Shown here in pieces: positions 11,453 through 23,294 of a stretch of DNA of 64,000 nucleotides. Source of the stretch: Stagonosporopsis chrysanthemi (lineage: Eukaryota; Ascomycota; Dothideomycetes; Pleosporales; Didymellaceae); the NCBI GenBank assembly GCA_022560025.1, contig JAFISE010000119.1, forward strand, positions 1-64,000. Reading direction: 5' to 3'. The notes beneath the pieces were generated by a model that was given only the letters and a program-made list of their open reading frames with translations, ran no database searches and was not told the origin of the DNA. The translations under genes were made by a program, and so were the position numbers. Each line of letters begins with the position of its first letter. Position 1 is the first letter of the stretch.

Positions 11453-12847
11453 ATGCCCGGCCGCTTGCTCCAATCCCTCGCCAGGGTAGCACCTTCACCG
11501 TTGCCCAAGCTCGACAACAACAAATCAAACATCCCACGGCCTCTATTCCCCCCGGTCTACTCTTACGCACCACCCGTCGAAGAGAGGAGCAGATCTCAAG
11601 ATAACCTCATCATGGCACGTCTCCCATTCGTGCGACACCACAGTCATGACGGCACCAAAAAGACTCCGAAATCTACTCCAAAGGGTACCCCTAGGACGAG
11701 CCCCAAGCTCGAGCCCCACATGGCTGCGTCTATGAATATGAGCGTCGAGTCGCCACCAGTGGTGTTCTACAACAGCCCGCAGTCATCTGCAGGCGCTATT
11801 TTTACTGGCCAGCTCTTGCTTAACGTGCATGAGCCCCACATTACCATCGAGAAGTTCGAGATGAAACTCCTCGCAATCGTTTCAACGAAGAAGCCTGTCG
11901 CCCAACACTGCGGTGACTGCGCCAACCAGACCACCGAGATCCATACCTGGGACTTCCTCACACACCCAACTTCTTTGCGCCAAGGACAGCACGCTTACCC
12001 GTTCAGCCACCTCCTGCCCGGTCACCTACCCGCCACCACCCATGGCAGCCTTGCGACTCTCGACTACTACCTTTCAGCGGTCGCTACCACTTCAAAGGGC
12101 GACAAGATCACCTACAAGCGCGCTGTTGACATCAGACGTGCGATCTTCCCCGGCAATGAAAAGCACTCCATTCGTATCTTCCCGCCAACGAACCTTACTG
12201 CTTCGGTTAAGCTCCCCCCGGTCATCCACCCGATTGGCGATTTCCCTATCGAGATGCGCTTATCTGGTATTGTCCAGAACAAAGCAGACTCCCAGACTCG
12301 CTGGAGGCTTAGGAAGCTTAACTGGCGCATCGAGGAGACTCAGAAGTTCATTGCGCCTGCATGCACAAAGCACATTGCTAAGGTCGGTGGTGAGGGCAAG
12401 GGCGTTCTTCACGAGGATGTTCGATCGATCGCATCCGAAGAAGTCAAGACTGGTTGGAAGACCGACTTCGAGCGCGGCGAAATTGACGTCGAGTTTAACG
12501 CCGCTTGCAACGTTGCCCTGAAGCCACTCTGCGATATGGATAGCCAGAGCGGCATGAGTGTCAAGCATAACCTTATCATCGAGATGGTTGTAGCTGAAGA
12601 GTGGGCGCCGCTTAAGAAGCTTAGCCAGGCCACCCCCACTGGTGCTGCACGCGTTCTCCGCACCCAGTTCCACCTTGTCCTCACCGAACGCTCCGGCATG
12701 GGCATTGCCTGGGATGAGGAGCAGCCCCCTGTCTATGAGGATGTACCCGCCAGCCCCCCCACCTACATGGACGACGTCGAGGTCCACTTCCCTGAGGTCG
12801 ACAGCGCCGCTACGTCTCGATCAGCGTCTTTCAGCCTTGAGGGCTAA
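11453..12847 (+). CDS. LDB19-type arrestin-related trafficking adaptor, 464 aa
   Basis: A single exon. The open frame extends upstream of the ATG, but 11453 is its first ATG. After a basic, Ser/Pro-rich N-terminus (about 90 residues) comes an arrestin-like fold of the LDB19/Art1 type: SSAGAIFTGQLLLNV, a paired-Cys segment CGDCANQT, HAYPFSHLLPGHLPATTHG, RRAIFPG and RIFPPTNLTASVKLPPVIHP. Two PPxY motifs lie near the C-terminus at about residues 425-428 (PPVY) and 435-438 (PPTY). PPxY motifs bind WW domains of Rsp5/Nedd4-type ubiquitin ligases, so the inferred role is recruiting the ligase to plasma-membrane transporters for endocytosis. The acidic-then-Ser-rich tail may be a phosphoregulated site (inference). 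Confidence 0.92.
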   Translation: MPGRLLQSLARVAPSPLPKLDNNKSNIPRPLFPPVYSYAPPVEERSRSQDNLIMARLPFVRHHSHDGTKKTPKSTPKGTPRTSPKLEPHMAASMNMSVESPPVVFYNSPQSSAGAIFTGQLLLNVHEPHITIEKFEMKLLAIVSTKKPVAQHCGDCANQTTEIHTWDFLTHPTSLRQGQHAYPFSHLLPGHLPATTHGSLATLDYYLSAVATTSKGDKITYKRAVDIRRAIFPGNEKHSIRIFPPTNLTASVKLPPVIHPIGDFPIEMRLSGIVQNKADSQTRWRLRKLNWRIEETQKFIAPACTKHIAKVGGEGKGVLHEDVRSIASEEVKTGWKTDFERGEIDVEFNAACNVALKPLCDMDSQSGMSVKHNLIIEMVVAEEWAPLKKLSQATPTGAARVLRTQFHLVLTERSGMGIAWDEEQPPVYEDVPASPPTYMDDVEVHFPEVDSAATSRSASFSLEG

Positions 12848-14664
12848 GCCTGATAGCCACAACACTACGACTTCAATTCGTTCCATTTAGCCATCACAAC
12901 ACGCTTAATGATTTTCTTTTCACGTCGATTGGCGATTCAACTTGAGTTTCTGGTGGACTGTGTAGGATATACCCATTTGCATGCCCTAGGGGCCTTTCTA
13001 TCATTGTTTGCAGGGAGTTTTGGGACGTGGTTGAGTTGAGCCTGCATGAGCTCCTCTGTATGGTATACCACTGGTGTTTTGCATCATCAAAAAAGTTCGT
13101 CTATCAATATTCTCAATAATAATACCTGCAGCGCGACTGCAGAATCATACCTCCAAAACCTCATCTTCACGTGCAAGTAGTGGTGTCGAATGCGCTAGCC
13201 ACCAAACCCTGACTTACGCATCATCTCAGCATCAGAATGCGCAACATTGACAGAAGCTTACGCCATGTGCCCCTGCATCCAGGATTATCCACACTCACCG
13301 CTGCAAAACACATCCACATCAGCAGACAGCGCCACAAAATCAACTCATCAGGTCCAGCATCCATACCACGCCGCAAACGGCTGCCAAGCCACATCCTAGA
13401 AATTTCTTCTTAGCCACGACACCCACATTTTCGGCAAGGTTGCAGCCAGCAGCCAGCCCTGTTTGTGCATACCCGTCGCTAGAAGAGATCTCGAACGCAG
13501 TACGGGACCTAAGAGACCCACGGGTCTAAAAGACGCGCCAGCAACAAACGCAAGGCCTTGCGCCAGCATGCACATCCGGGAACACGCCGACAACGCGTTT
13601 ACTCGATGCCTTCACGTCCTCGGCCTCCACACCCGCACGCCGGTGTCGCGCCTATGACACACTGAAACATGGGTCTGGGGTCTAGAGGCCGCGACGAGCA
13701 AGGCACAAACGCCTATGTAGGTGATGTGCGCTGGGACCGGGGTTGGGCGACAAGTTGTGAAGGGCCGGGTAGAAGCGCGTAGTTAGGCATCCAAGAGCCG
13801 CATCGGACCCCGAAGTGCATGTCTGACCTGGGCGCAGGAAGTTGAGGCTGAAAGGGGAGGCTGAGGCGCTGGAAAGCATTGCCTAATCGGGTTTGTGGTG
13901 GTGCGGCTCTGCGGGAGAAAAGAGTGGCCGTTGGACAAGGGCTCTGTCATGATGCCATCAGAGCAGATCGGGTTTGACATCGCGGCGTGGTGTGAGCCGT
14001 TGACATGATGGCATTTCGCAGCCCAAGCCATGGGGATCGTGCAAATTGAGATGAGAATCATGGCGTGACGGGTTTTTGTGCCGAGAAACGATGACGATGG
14101 GAAGCATCATGATGGATGAAACCCCTGCGGAGATCCGCCGTGGCTTCCATCATCCAAGACTTCTGCAGTTTCTAAGGTCGAGAGCAGCGATTCGTGATCG
14201 CAAAAACAACAAAAACCGTCTCGGAGTCGCGATGTAGTTCACCGACACGGGATACTACTCCGAGGGGAAAAGAGGAAGGCAACACCGAGCGAAGCTTGGC
14301 GTTTCTCCACGTTGTGATCTTCTGAGGGCTATTGATCGACGCGTCACTGATCGCGGGAGGGACCGCGGTCGGAGCGCCATGTCAAGAAAATCACTAATGC
14401 TCAGTGTCAACTACTCCGATTCACCAGCTTCGACGTCTTGCTGTAATGTCCGCGCGCCCCCGTCTCGGAGCTGCGACGAAGCTGTAATGAATGACTCTCC
14501 AAAGCTGATCTGTCTGGCCCGGCGGCGAGCCGAAAGCAAACCTTGTTAATCGTCAGTGCAAGAGAGGGATTTGCCAGGGTTCACTAGAAGGCTCTGCAAA
14601 TTAAGAAAGCATATTAGTAGAGTTGTTCTATTGAACGTCTTTGCTATACATCGAGTAAATTCGA
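12848..14664. other. 1.8-kb convergent intergenic stretch, no gene seen
   Basis: Lies between the 3' ends of the arrestin and RING genes. Contains AT-rich 3' UTR sequence near 13080-13130 and GC-rich sequence further right. Short ORFs have no recognisable content. A minus-strand frame at 13783-14061 starts with a hydrophobic stretch that could mimic a signal peptide but shows no further support. Confidence 0.45.
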
Positions 14665-15639
14665 TCACGCAGTAGCTAGCCATCTAACCAGTGGTCTCCT
14701 CCAGAGGAACACATGCCCGGCTGGGAGATTGTCGTAGAAATCGTCCGAAGCAATGCTGGACCCGTCGATATCTGAAAGCTCGCGATTATGGGTATCTGAG
14801 TTCAAATGAGCCGGAATGCGAGCCTCGAGCCAGCGTACGCGCGAGCGCGACCACGGTGTGCTGACTGACACAGAGCTTCGTATGTCAGGAGTCGATGCAA
14901 AGTCGTCATCATCGGATCCAGCCATAGAGAGGCCGCCGACAGATGCGGGAAGACACTCACGCGAGTCGCACAGCACTGTGCGGCAAGAAGGACATGTGTT
15001 CGATGCTTTCATACCAGAGTCGTTGACCCACTTATCCAGACATAGCTCGTGGAAAACATGCCCGCAGTTCGTTCCCACGGCCTGGCTGTCTTGGTATTTT
15101 TCTGTATCCCCAATCTCGGTCATGCACACAGAGCACTCTGTTTTGTCTGGGACCGAATCAAGAGACTTGCAGAACGCAGACAGTTCGATCCGCATACCAA
15201 CTCCATTGTACTCTACCTCTGTATCATCGACGTTGAATTCGGTAGGGTGGTATTGTAAAGAAGTGATCTCATGCCTATCATCTGTGTTCATTTCTCGTCG
15301 AAACCCGCGGGTAAAGGCCATCATACCCTTGAAAGAATACTTTTCATGTAGCGTTGGCAGCGACTCGTAAGAAACAGCGAGCATGAGGCGCTTTGCCAAT
15401 GGCAGAGTCATGCGCAACGCCTTGCGCTTCTGCTTGTCTGTGCAACCGGGGTTGTCAAGGCGCCCTAAAGCTGCTGCGCACTCCGGTTCTGTGTTGCACT
15501 GTGATCGCATGACCATGGAGATGAATTGCGATAGCTCGGCAAGGACTGTGTTGTTGATCGCAGAGTCTGGACACCGCGACGCAACATAGTACTTCAGCTC
15601 TACGATAAATCTATTCTCGTCGTGCGTGGGGTTTCCCAA
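14665..15639 (-). CDS. RING-H2 finger protein (putative E3 ubiquitin ligase), about 284-325 aa
   Basis: One long minus-strand open frame. Its centre holds a complete RING-H2 cluster: the CSVC pair, then CGHVFHELCLDKW, then CPSC, which gives the C3H2C3 ligand order. RING fingers bind E2 enzymes, so ubiquitin ligase activity is inferred; the substrate is unknown. No transmembrane segment is visible. The C-terminal third is Ser/Asp-rich and basic. The first in-frame ATG gives a start at 15516, but coding-like sequence continues upstream to at least 15639 without an ATG before a stop. Either translation starts at 15516 or an upstream exon supplies the start; I could not find a fitting splice pair. 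Confidence 0.75.
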   Translation of the reverse strand: MGNPTHDENRFIVELKYYVASRCPDSAINNTVLAELSQFISMVMRSQCNTEPECAAALGRLDNPGCTDKQKRKALRMTLPLAKRLMLAVSYESLPTLHEKYSFKGMMAFTRGFRREMNTDDRHEITSLQYHPTEFNVDDTEVEYNGVGMRIELSAFCKSLDSVPDKTECSVCMTEIGDTEKYQDSQAVGTNCGHVFHELCLDKWVNDSGMKASNTCPSCRTVLCDSRECLPASVGGLSMAGSDDDDFASTPDIRSSVSVSTPWSRSRVRWLEARIPAHLNSDTHNRELSDIDGSSIASDDFYDNLPAGHVFLWRRPLVRWLATA

Positions 15640-16570
15640 TGCGGATGGCGAATGAGACCCGGTTAAACATGGTGGTGGTAGATGTGCGTGGTTGATTTGT
15701 CGGAAGGAGATGGGCTGCAGGAAGTCCTGCTAGCATGGTAAATGCGAAACATTGTGCGTCTGTACGTAGGGGAGTGAATAGATGAGTTTCGATATGTGGT
15801 TCTGGCGAACAATGTCTTTGGCCCTTGGGGTATTGTCTGAGGCGTGGGTTCATAGCACCTGTAGCGGGTTGTTGACATAACCCATACTCAGTTGCCGGGT
15901 TGTTTTTTGTCTCAACACCATTATTCATTCACTGCGAGACGGCGCACGATGACCCCCAGACCACACAAACTCCCTCATCACAATCTCTCCAATGATACAT
16001 TCACGACTGTTTGGACACAAACCACAAAGACAAGACCAAGATCAGTGTCATCGTGCATAAACTTGATGCTACGTGGGACACCATCATCGATGCCCAGGTC
16101 GAGTGGGACAACGTGTGTGAGCCGAGCATTTTGACGGTGCTTTGTTGTAAATTCGGTCTGGCTGTCAGGGATAATGTCGCAAGAGAGCAGTTTGCTATGC
16201 GTAAGAGCTCGTGACTGTGTGTATATGCATGGTTCGCTGAGGGTACCCACGTGGCGATGGAAAATCAATCCGACATACTTAACCTTATTGATGGCGGTCA
16301 GTATACTGAGTGTAGCAATTCTGCGCTCAAGTTTCGTGAGCTACTGGCGGTACAATATCACATTGTCAGTGGCCACATGCGAATCACAGCCAGTTTGGTC
16401 TCCAACCTCCGTTCTAGTACTTTGGTCTTGCTCAAGACTGCATTGTCGACTTCACTGACCTTGCTCTGCTTCAACTGTGGACACTTGTCAACGAGCCTGT
16501 GGCTGTCATATGAAGAGTTGATCTTTTGATTGGAATCGCTTATTCGTCTTTGCATTAAAATACACAACCT
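15640..16570. other. intergenic, with possible coding exons on the plus strand
   Basis: Between the RING gene 5' end and the acetoacetyl-CoA synthetase 3' end. Plus-strand frames at about 15994-16214 (KISVIVHKLDATWDTIID) and 16251-16529 (SDILNLIDGGQYTECSNS) read like protein with GC-rich third positions. A strong donor (GTAAGAGC) occurs near 16200. I could not join them in phase or find a start, so no gene is called. Confidence 0.3.
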
Positions 16571-18745
16571 CTAATGTGTGTGTGCCCATTCGCGGTACCA
16601 GTCCAGACACTCTGCGTTTGCGACGCTTGCCGATGTCTTGACATTCAATCCGCAAAGAATCTGCTTGACTGCACCCTCGATCCTGTGGCTGGTCAGTAAA
16701 TTACACGTGAGAAGACAGAGACACGCTTACTTCTTTCCATTCGTAGTCACTGGGATCTCCGGGCATTCGTCGATGATAGCAGGGACATGCCTTGCACTCA
16801 GCGCGTTCTTGACCGTGGTCTTGATCTTCAACACCAGTTCGTCAGAGATGCTGTGCCCCTCCGCCATTTTCAGGAAGAGCACCACGGTCTCGTCGACATC
16901 AGTCTCTCTTCGACGTCCTATACATAGGGCATCCGAGACCTCTTCGGCGAAGTGCTCTAGTACGACGTTGTAGATCTCTGCTGAGCCGAAGCGCACGCCA
17001 GACGGTTTCAGTATGCCATCGCTCCGCCCCAGCATCCACAGGCCGCCAGTCTTGGGATTGAAGCGCACAAAGTCGCCATGATGCCAGATCTGCTCGCCAT
17101 TTTTGTTGGTGAACTTGTCGAAGTATGAGCTGTGGTACTTCTTGACACCCTCACCACCCCAAAAAGCCACTGGCTGGCAGATGAAAGGCTTTGTGCAGAC
17201 AAGGTCGCCGGGTTCGCCAGTAGACGAGATGTCTTCTCCGGTGTAGTCGAACGCAGCAATTGCCATACCGAGACCAGCGGCCTGAATCTCGCCTTCGTAG
17301 ACGGGGATGAGAGGGTTTGGTGCACCGAAGAGAGAAATAATATCTGTGCCACCGGTAATGCTGCCGAGGTTGATCTTTGAAGGAAAGGCTGAATAAACGT
17401 ACGAAAATGTGGACGGGGCGAGAGGCGAGCCAGTTGAATAGATTGCTTCCAGTTTGCTCAACGCCAGACCGGCGGCCTTGGGGTCTACTGACTTCTGCTC
17501 AAGAATTGAAAGATACTTCGCAGATGTGCCGAAGTGAGTGATGCCGTACTCTTCGATCAGGCGGTGCATAGCAAGATCGTCAGGCACAGACGTAGAAGGA
17601 TTGCTGCTGTCCACGTAGCGGAAAGGGGAGCCGTCGTAAAGCACTAGAGTAGCTCCAGAAGCGAGACCGGATACAAGCCAATGCCACATCATCCATGTGC
17701 ATGTGGTAAAGTAGAAGAGGCGAGACGAGGGGGTGATTGAAGAGTGAATGATATGCTCTTTCTTGTGCTGGAGAAGAGTACCGATGGCTCCATGTACGAT
17801 GCATTTGGGTGCACCGGTCGTCCCACTTGAGTAGAGGATGTAGACTGGATGATCAGGACTGAGCTGCTCGAAGATCAGCTCCGGATTCATCGACAGATTT
17901 GTGAAGGCTGCGTATTCGTAAGCTTTGCCCAAATGCACGTTGATAGATCCGAGGTCAACATTGACCGAAGACACAGTAGGAAAGACCACCACGGCTTGAA
18001 GTGAAGGCAATCCGGCTGTGATCTCCGCAACCTTCGGTATAACTGGATGGCTACGCCCATTGTAGAAAGCAGCGTTGTCTGCGAAGAGTATGACCGGCTC
18101 AATCTGGCGCAGTCGCTCCAGCACCGCATGCACACCCGTGTCTGGGCTGACTGCTGTCCAAATACCTCCAAGTGACGTCGCAGCTAGCATGGCAACAAGT
18201 GCGTTGGTGTGGTTTGCAACATAGCCGGCAACTCTGTCGCCTTTCTGCAACCCCAGAGCCTTCATGCCAGCCTGGCATTGTCTGACCCGCTCTCTAAGCT
18301 CCTTCCATGTCACTGTCTCACGCGTTGTTTCTGTCACGGCGATGACAGCGGGCGCCTCGGGGTCGACTTCTTGCGTAGGGAAGAGCAGGTTCTCGGCGAA
18401 GTTCAGCGTCGCGCCTTCGAAGAATGCGGGTCGAGGGAACATGGGCGCGTTTGGATCGACTGCCTATGAATAGGTCAGCATTGAAGCAATCGCCGCGTAT
18501 TGGTGACGGACTCTTGTAGCTTGCCCTTGAGCCCTGATGCCCACAAAGTCCCACACACTCTGCCAGAATTGATCTACATTGTCTATACTCCATCGGTACA
18601 GCTCAGGATATGTCGAAAACCGTAGCCCGTATCTCTGGTTCACTTTCTGTAGGTACTCATACATTGGGGTGCTCTCTGGCGAAGAATGTCTCCACAAGAG
18701 TTTTGCACCTCCTGACGTGCCATTGGTTCCGTTTGTGCCATTCAT
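16571..18745 (-). CDS. acetoacetyl-CoA synthetase, 692 aa
   Basis: Three exons: 18745-18512, 18463-16731 and 16682-16571, with 48-nt introns. The product joins acetoacetate to CoA using ATP through an acetoacetyl-AMP intermediate (ANL superfamily). Evidence: an N-terminal ACS-type segment (FWQSVWDFVGI), NFAENLLFP, the phosphate-binding loop ILYSSGTTGAPKC, the FGTSAKYLSILE region, the GGTDI segment and, near the C-terminus, RSDGILKPSGVRFGSAEIYN. The final acceptor was placed at CACAG before 16682 because it restores TNGKK-IEGAVKQIL, the usual family ending. The first intron has an unusual donor (GTCCGT), chosen because it alone keeps phase between GQATR and AVDPNAP. The likely site is cytosol, in leucine/ketone-body carbon use. 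Confidence 0.93.
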
Positions 18746-21603
18746 TGCGCAATATAAAAGTTGATAAGTCTATTATGGAACAAGATGTTTGCATATGAAG
18801 GTGCGAATCGGCTATCACTGGAAATTTGTTGACACTTCGGGCCGCCCACCCCACTTTCCCGGGTTTCCACGACCCCAAATTGCCTTTACGCGCTAACCCA
18901 CACTAGCCTGTAGTACTGGCTTGGACCCACTTCCCTGTGTCTCTATTTGCCTGTTCTCCTCGATTCCATCTTCGACGCATTCAGTCTCCGATATCTCACG
19001 ATGTGATCGGCTATACGCCGTGCGATGACCTGTCTTGTCGCTCGTTCTGTCTTTCTGCCTGCAACAACACACTGCGCGGCTTTCGCTCAAGGGTCCCTTT
19101 CAGCTCACCCAGCTCTTGCGTACGATGCGCCAGTGTTCTCGTTGTTGGCTACAGTACTTCTAATGAGTCTGCTCTATTGGGACACCCGACAAACTTGCTC
19201 AGGGTCACCACTCATGAACGAGTAACCGAATCTGATTATTGGGAATCGGAACTACCAGACAGGCATTCAGCATTCCAAACGTGTCTTGGATCCCTCTCCT
19301 ATGGTACTTCTGTGTATACAGCCTCGCTAGGAGGTTTCTCGCTCCACGGCACTGGATATGTTCCCCAGGATGCACACGACACACAACCTGTTAACAGATC
19401 GTGGCAGTGTGATATCATTCTCATTGATCACCTGTCTGATGGACGTGCGCGAAGGCCTCATCCAGCTGCTCCAGCATTTCCCAAATAGAGAACGGTGGCA
19501 TGCCCTTAGTTTATGGGCATCGAGGAGCCCTGCAGGACCGTTATATTTCCACCGGATCAGCCTGCGACTAGGCAAACACCTAAACTACGTTGGGCTGGTG
19601 CCTTGATTTTCAGAGTGCGTAGTTGTACATCCGAAGAGGCTCGCACGTTACCTAGTTGGGTGACACCGGCGGTGAAAGTCAACCTGGTGCTGCTAATCCG
19701 AATCTAGTAAGCGCATCATTCACCGCTACCTCTGTCGCTGATTGCGACGTTCACATGGCGCACGATTCGAACGGCAAACCACGTGAGAGCTGGGATCTAC
19801 AGTCTCGCGATTAAGCACGAGCCCACACCAACGGGTATCGTCCTCACCTGTCGCGAGGGCGACGTCTCTTATTTGGGGGATCGGATTTGGGCTGCCGCTG
19901 TGGACAAGCCTGCGTACTGCAGGATGCAAGTCAGACCACGGCGTTTGCCTTGCTGTACTCACCGCTGGTTCCTTATTTCCAACACTTTCTACCACTCTTG
20001 AGCGCCATGAAGAACGTCTTGGGTGGCGGACCGGAAGCTGCGAGTAACCAGTCTGCAGCCAGAACTAAGAAAGGTGTTGTCCTAATGGTCCTTCATCCCG
20101 ACCTCCTGTCCAATTTCCGCTTTAGCTCGGCCCAGTGAGCTGGCTTGAATGACGCCCGACCTCAACAGGTTGCAGAGAAGAAACCAATCGCAGAAACACC
20201 CTTCGAGCTATGCTCATTCCTCAAGCTATGAATAGGCTTACAGAGAATTTCCTAGAGGCCGAGTTGTATGCCTGCCGTGATTGCCACCTTAGTGCCAGGC
20301 ACCACCTTCAGTGACATCAGATCTGTGAGATCGCTGCTGCTGATCAGATAGGCTACGGTCGAGTGAAGTCAGCACGGCATATTAAGTGGCTTCCGAGCCT
20401 CGCAGCTCAAACACCAGATATATATGGTTCACTACACCCATCCATAAACTCTGCTTACGGGCAAGCATAGACCGTTTGCGTCGGTACATCTACCACCCAT
20501 TTAGGGAAGCACGAGGCCTCTGTTCAGGATGACTGGGTGAGTCGATGTTCAGTGCTGGTTTCACTACACTGCTAAACCCAATAAGAGAGCTTTCTTCCGC
20601 AGCACCCTCCAGTCTTGCCTGTCCATATCATCGACCGATCCTAGAGCTTCAGCGCGTAACACCACCCGCTTCTCATCCCTCAGCTATGACTCAGTTCCAG
20701 AGTTCTGCATGGAGTAATGTCTCCTTCGCAATCATGGGACATGTGTCGATCGGCACGGCTGCTAGTGCTGGATGCAATTGCGTGCGTTTATCAACACAAG
20801 AGACAGATCCATTGGCTCTGGAACTGGATGCTATCGTGGCTGCAAGTATGGATCACGCTGGCACAATTGAGCTACAGCCGTGATACCGTTGTTCTATATC
20901 TTACAACACGGAGGATATCACGCTTACTTTTGGGGTTATCATGGGGTTAGGTTGTGTAACTCGGCCGTTTGCCAACTACGGGAGTTGGTGCACATATATC
21001 GCGCTTGGAATTGGAACAGAACTTAGTAAGCGAAGAAGCACAAAAATGTTTCATTGATTAAAGCGTGGAAAGGGACGCAACAATATTGATTCGGATTGAA
21101 CGTCTTGAAAAGGAAGTCCACTGCTGCAACTGCTCTGTCACCATGTGTAAGATTAGGGCCATCGCCCCTGTGTCTTTGGCCAAGCGCATACTCAGAGATC
21201 GCTGGCTGGAACATTGGAGTAAGCCCCACTGCTAGTTTAGTTATATAAACACAATATGTGCCAGGGTAAAAAAATCGTTGCGGTCTTAAAGCCAGCAACC
21301 CATTAAAGAGCCAATGTCACTACAGATCAAAGAAATAGAGCGCTTCCTTGAGGCAGGAAGTGGCGCATGCACCTGTAACAAATGTTTGGATTACAATAAC
21401 AGAGTTCAAATCAAACGATTAACAAACTGACCGGCTGTGGTGGCGGTGGACGTGATGATGGACCGTTCTATTCCTAGAAGATGGCAATAGCACCTGGGGG
21501 ACTGCCGATGCCACCCTTTACATGCAATGGTGCGCTAGTAACAAAGAACGCTACAAGTACTGGATCAGTATCTTCCGATGTCAATACGGGTGAACGGGGC
21601 ATA
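18746..21603. other. 2.9-kb gene-poor stretch
   Basis: No supported gene. Several frames of 60-180 codons occur (18937-19488, 19358-19606 and 20545-20883 on plus; 21023-21298 on minus) but they start without convincing context, overlap one another and show no domain. The left end is the acetoacetyl-CoA synthetase promoter. Decayed genes or a non-coding RNA are possible. Confidence 0.4.
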
Positions 21604-22676
21604 TCACTTACTATAACGCTTCAAGCTTCTGCACTTCTCGCTCAGCTTCTCGAGATCCCACATCTCTCCAATAGGCATTCCCCAATGCACCTGCACTCAA
21701 TTACTATCTGGATCATTGAATGAGTCGTACAGCACATACCAAAATCCATTCATGAAGGCACCACCCATCAGTGAATTTCGGTGGCCACGCTTCGAATGCA
21801 ACGGTGTCGCCAACAAGAGCCGCGAGATGCTTATCGTAGAGCCATCGCACAGTTTTCTCGTTAGCTTGGACTCCAATCGCAACGCTGTTGTCGCGGGTTC
21901 CGGACTTCCGCTCTGCTTCGTTGGCGTTGTCGTGCCACCTCACGTATCCGCTTCGAATCATGAGAATGTCACCTTGCTTCAACGTGGTACCTTGCCATTT
22001 CAGCGTCTCCTCGATTTCTGAGACAGGAATCTCATGCCGAGACACCGCCAGTGGCGCTTTGCCGTTCTTTTCTTCATACCAACTACGTGAGCCTTGTCAA
22101 CATTATCCATTCTTCGGTCTCGCGCGCACAGAGTACTCACCTCACCCAATCGCACAGCACACCCCTTCCAACAATTCCACCTCTCTCGCACCAATTATGC
22201 GTACCATTACGATCCGAGTGTGTCGCTTCCTCATGTGTGAGACCATTGTAGTACCGGCCAGTCGGTTGGTGTGCGAAATGCTTCAGGCTATCCCATTGTG
22301 ATCCGGACTGCGTGTTGATATACACTTCGTCGTCCATAGCCTTCCAGTCCGTAAAGTCCGAGAAATTGATTTTCTTCTGGTGAAATTCCTTGCGGCTGAA
22401 GCCGGGAAACTGAACATTGTGCAGTGGCCAGTCGAGCTGAATGTGTTCACCGGTACTGATCTCTTTGGCAGCGGCTTGAACTACAGCTGGCGTGAGAAGA
22501 TTGACAGCTGTTGCTGATTAGTCCATCATATAAGCATTTGCAGTTTCGAGGCATGACGAACATCCAACTTCATCTTTCTTGCCGTCTTTGTCGAAGAAAC
22601 CCCATATCGAACCTTGCGGCATCCCTTCCACCTTAGGCAAGTCATCGAAAGCGGGAAATTGATATTCTGACCCCAT
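21604..22676 (-). CDS. metal-dependent cyclase family protein (kynurenine-formamidase-like), 303 aa
   Basis: Four exons: 22676-22562, 22507-22141, 22082-21740 and 21690-21604, with introns of 54, 58 and 49 nt. All phases fit. The family (PF04199) contains metal-dependent hydrolases such as arylformamidase. Here the conserved fungal layout is seen: IWGFFDKDGKKDE, VNLLTPAVVQAAAKEI, the metal-site region SGSQWDSLKHF, GIVGRGVLCDW, LKQGDILMIRSGYV and, joined by splicing, LHEWIL-VHWGMPIGEMWDLEKL. The classical HxGTHxD is replaced by GSQWDxxxH, the fungal variant form, so the substrate is uncertain and formamidase activity is only one option. The start is the first ATG of the frame. No signal peptide, so cytosolic. 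Divergent or tandem partners are absent; it sits alone in a gene-poor region. Confidence 0.88.
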
Positions 22677-23294
22677 GACCAAGGAATTTCTAGTGTAACT
22701 TGTGTGATGATTCAATTCCCGTCGTAGCTTCGTGTCGAATTACCGTCACACGTTGTGTCAATACATTTCGATCTTAATAGCTGTCCAGCTTCCCCACATT
22801 TTCTCGGGCGTGCCGGCTACAACCCCGCAATCTTGCCCTTGTTGCGGAATCATTCCTCAAAGGCGATAGCGTGTCAATTATGACGTTGCGAGGATCACCA
22901 CGGAAATCTTCCATTGGTACCGTGCGGCCGAGTCGTGCTGTCTGCTGTTTGTGAACGTCTTCCGACGGGGGAAGAGCTCCATTGGTGGCGCAACGATTCC
23001 GTCGGTCCTACGGCTGATGTACCTGCCCCGCATCAGCAGTCTCTTTGTGGATGCGAATAGAATGAGTAATTGAACGCTGTTGAGTGAGTAGGTCGTCGAC
23101 ATAGATAAAACACAGGTTATAAATCGGTCCGAAATGCAGTCAGGTGTTCCAAATCGGTCAAGCGAGTGGGACGCTTGTAGAAAGAAGTAATACAGCGACT
23201 AAGGTGAGCAGGACACATTGATTATGTTTATTACCAGTAGCACCTATATGCGCATCGGCAGACGCCAGCAGAGTGCCTGCTTCCGATCATTTTC
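22677..23294. other. intergenic between cyclase and GH105 gene
   Basis: Cyclase promoter on the left and GH105 3' UTR on the right. Both genes run on the minus strand. Nothing else seen. Confidence 0.5.

Noticed and set aside
18937..19488. 183-codon plus-strand frame
   Set aside because: No ATG context, Ser/Cys-rich, no domain.
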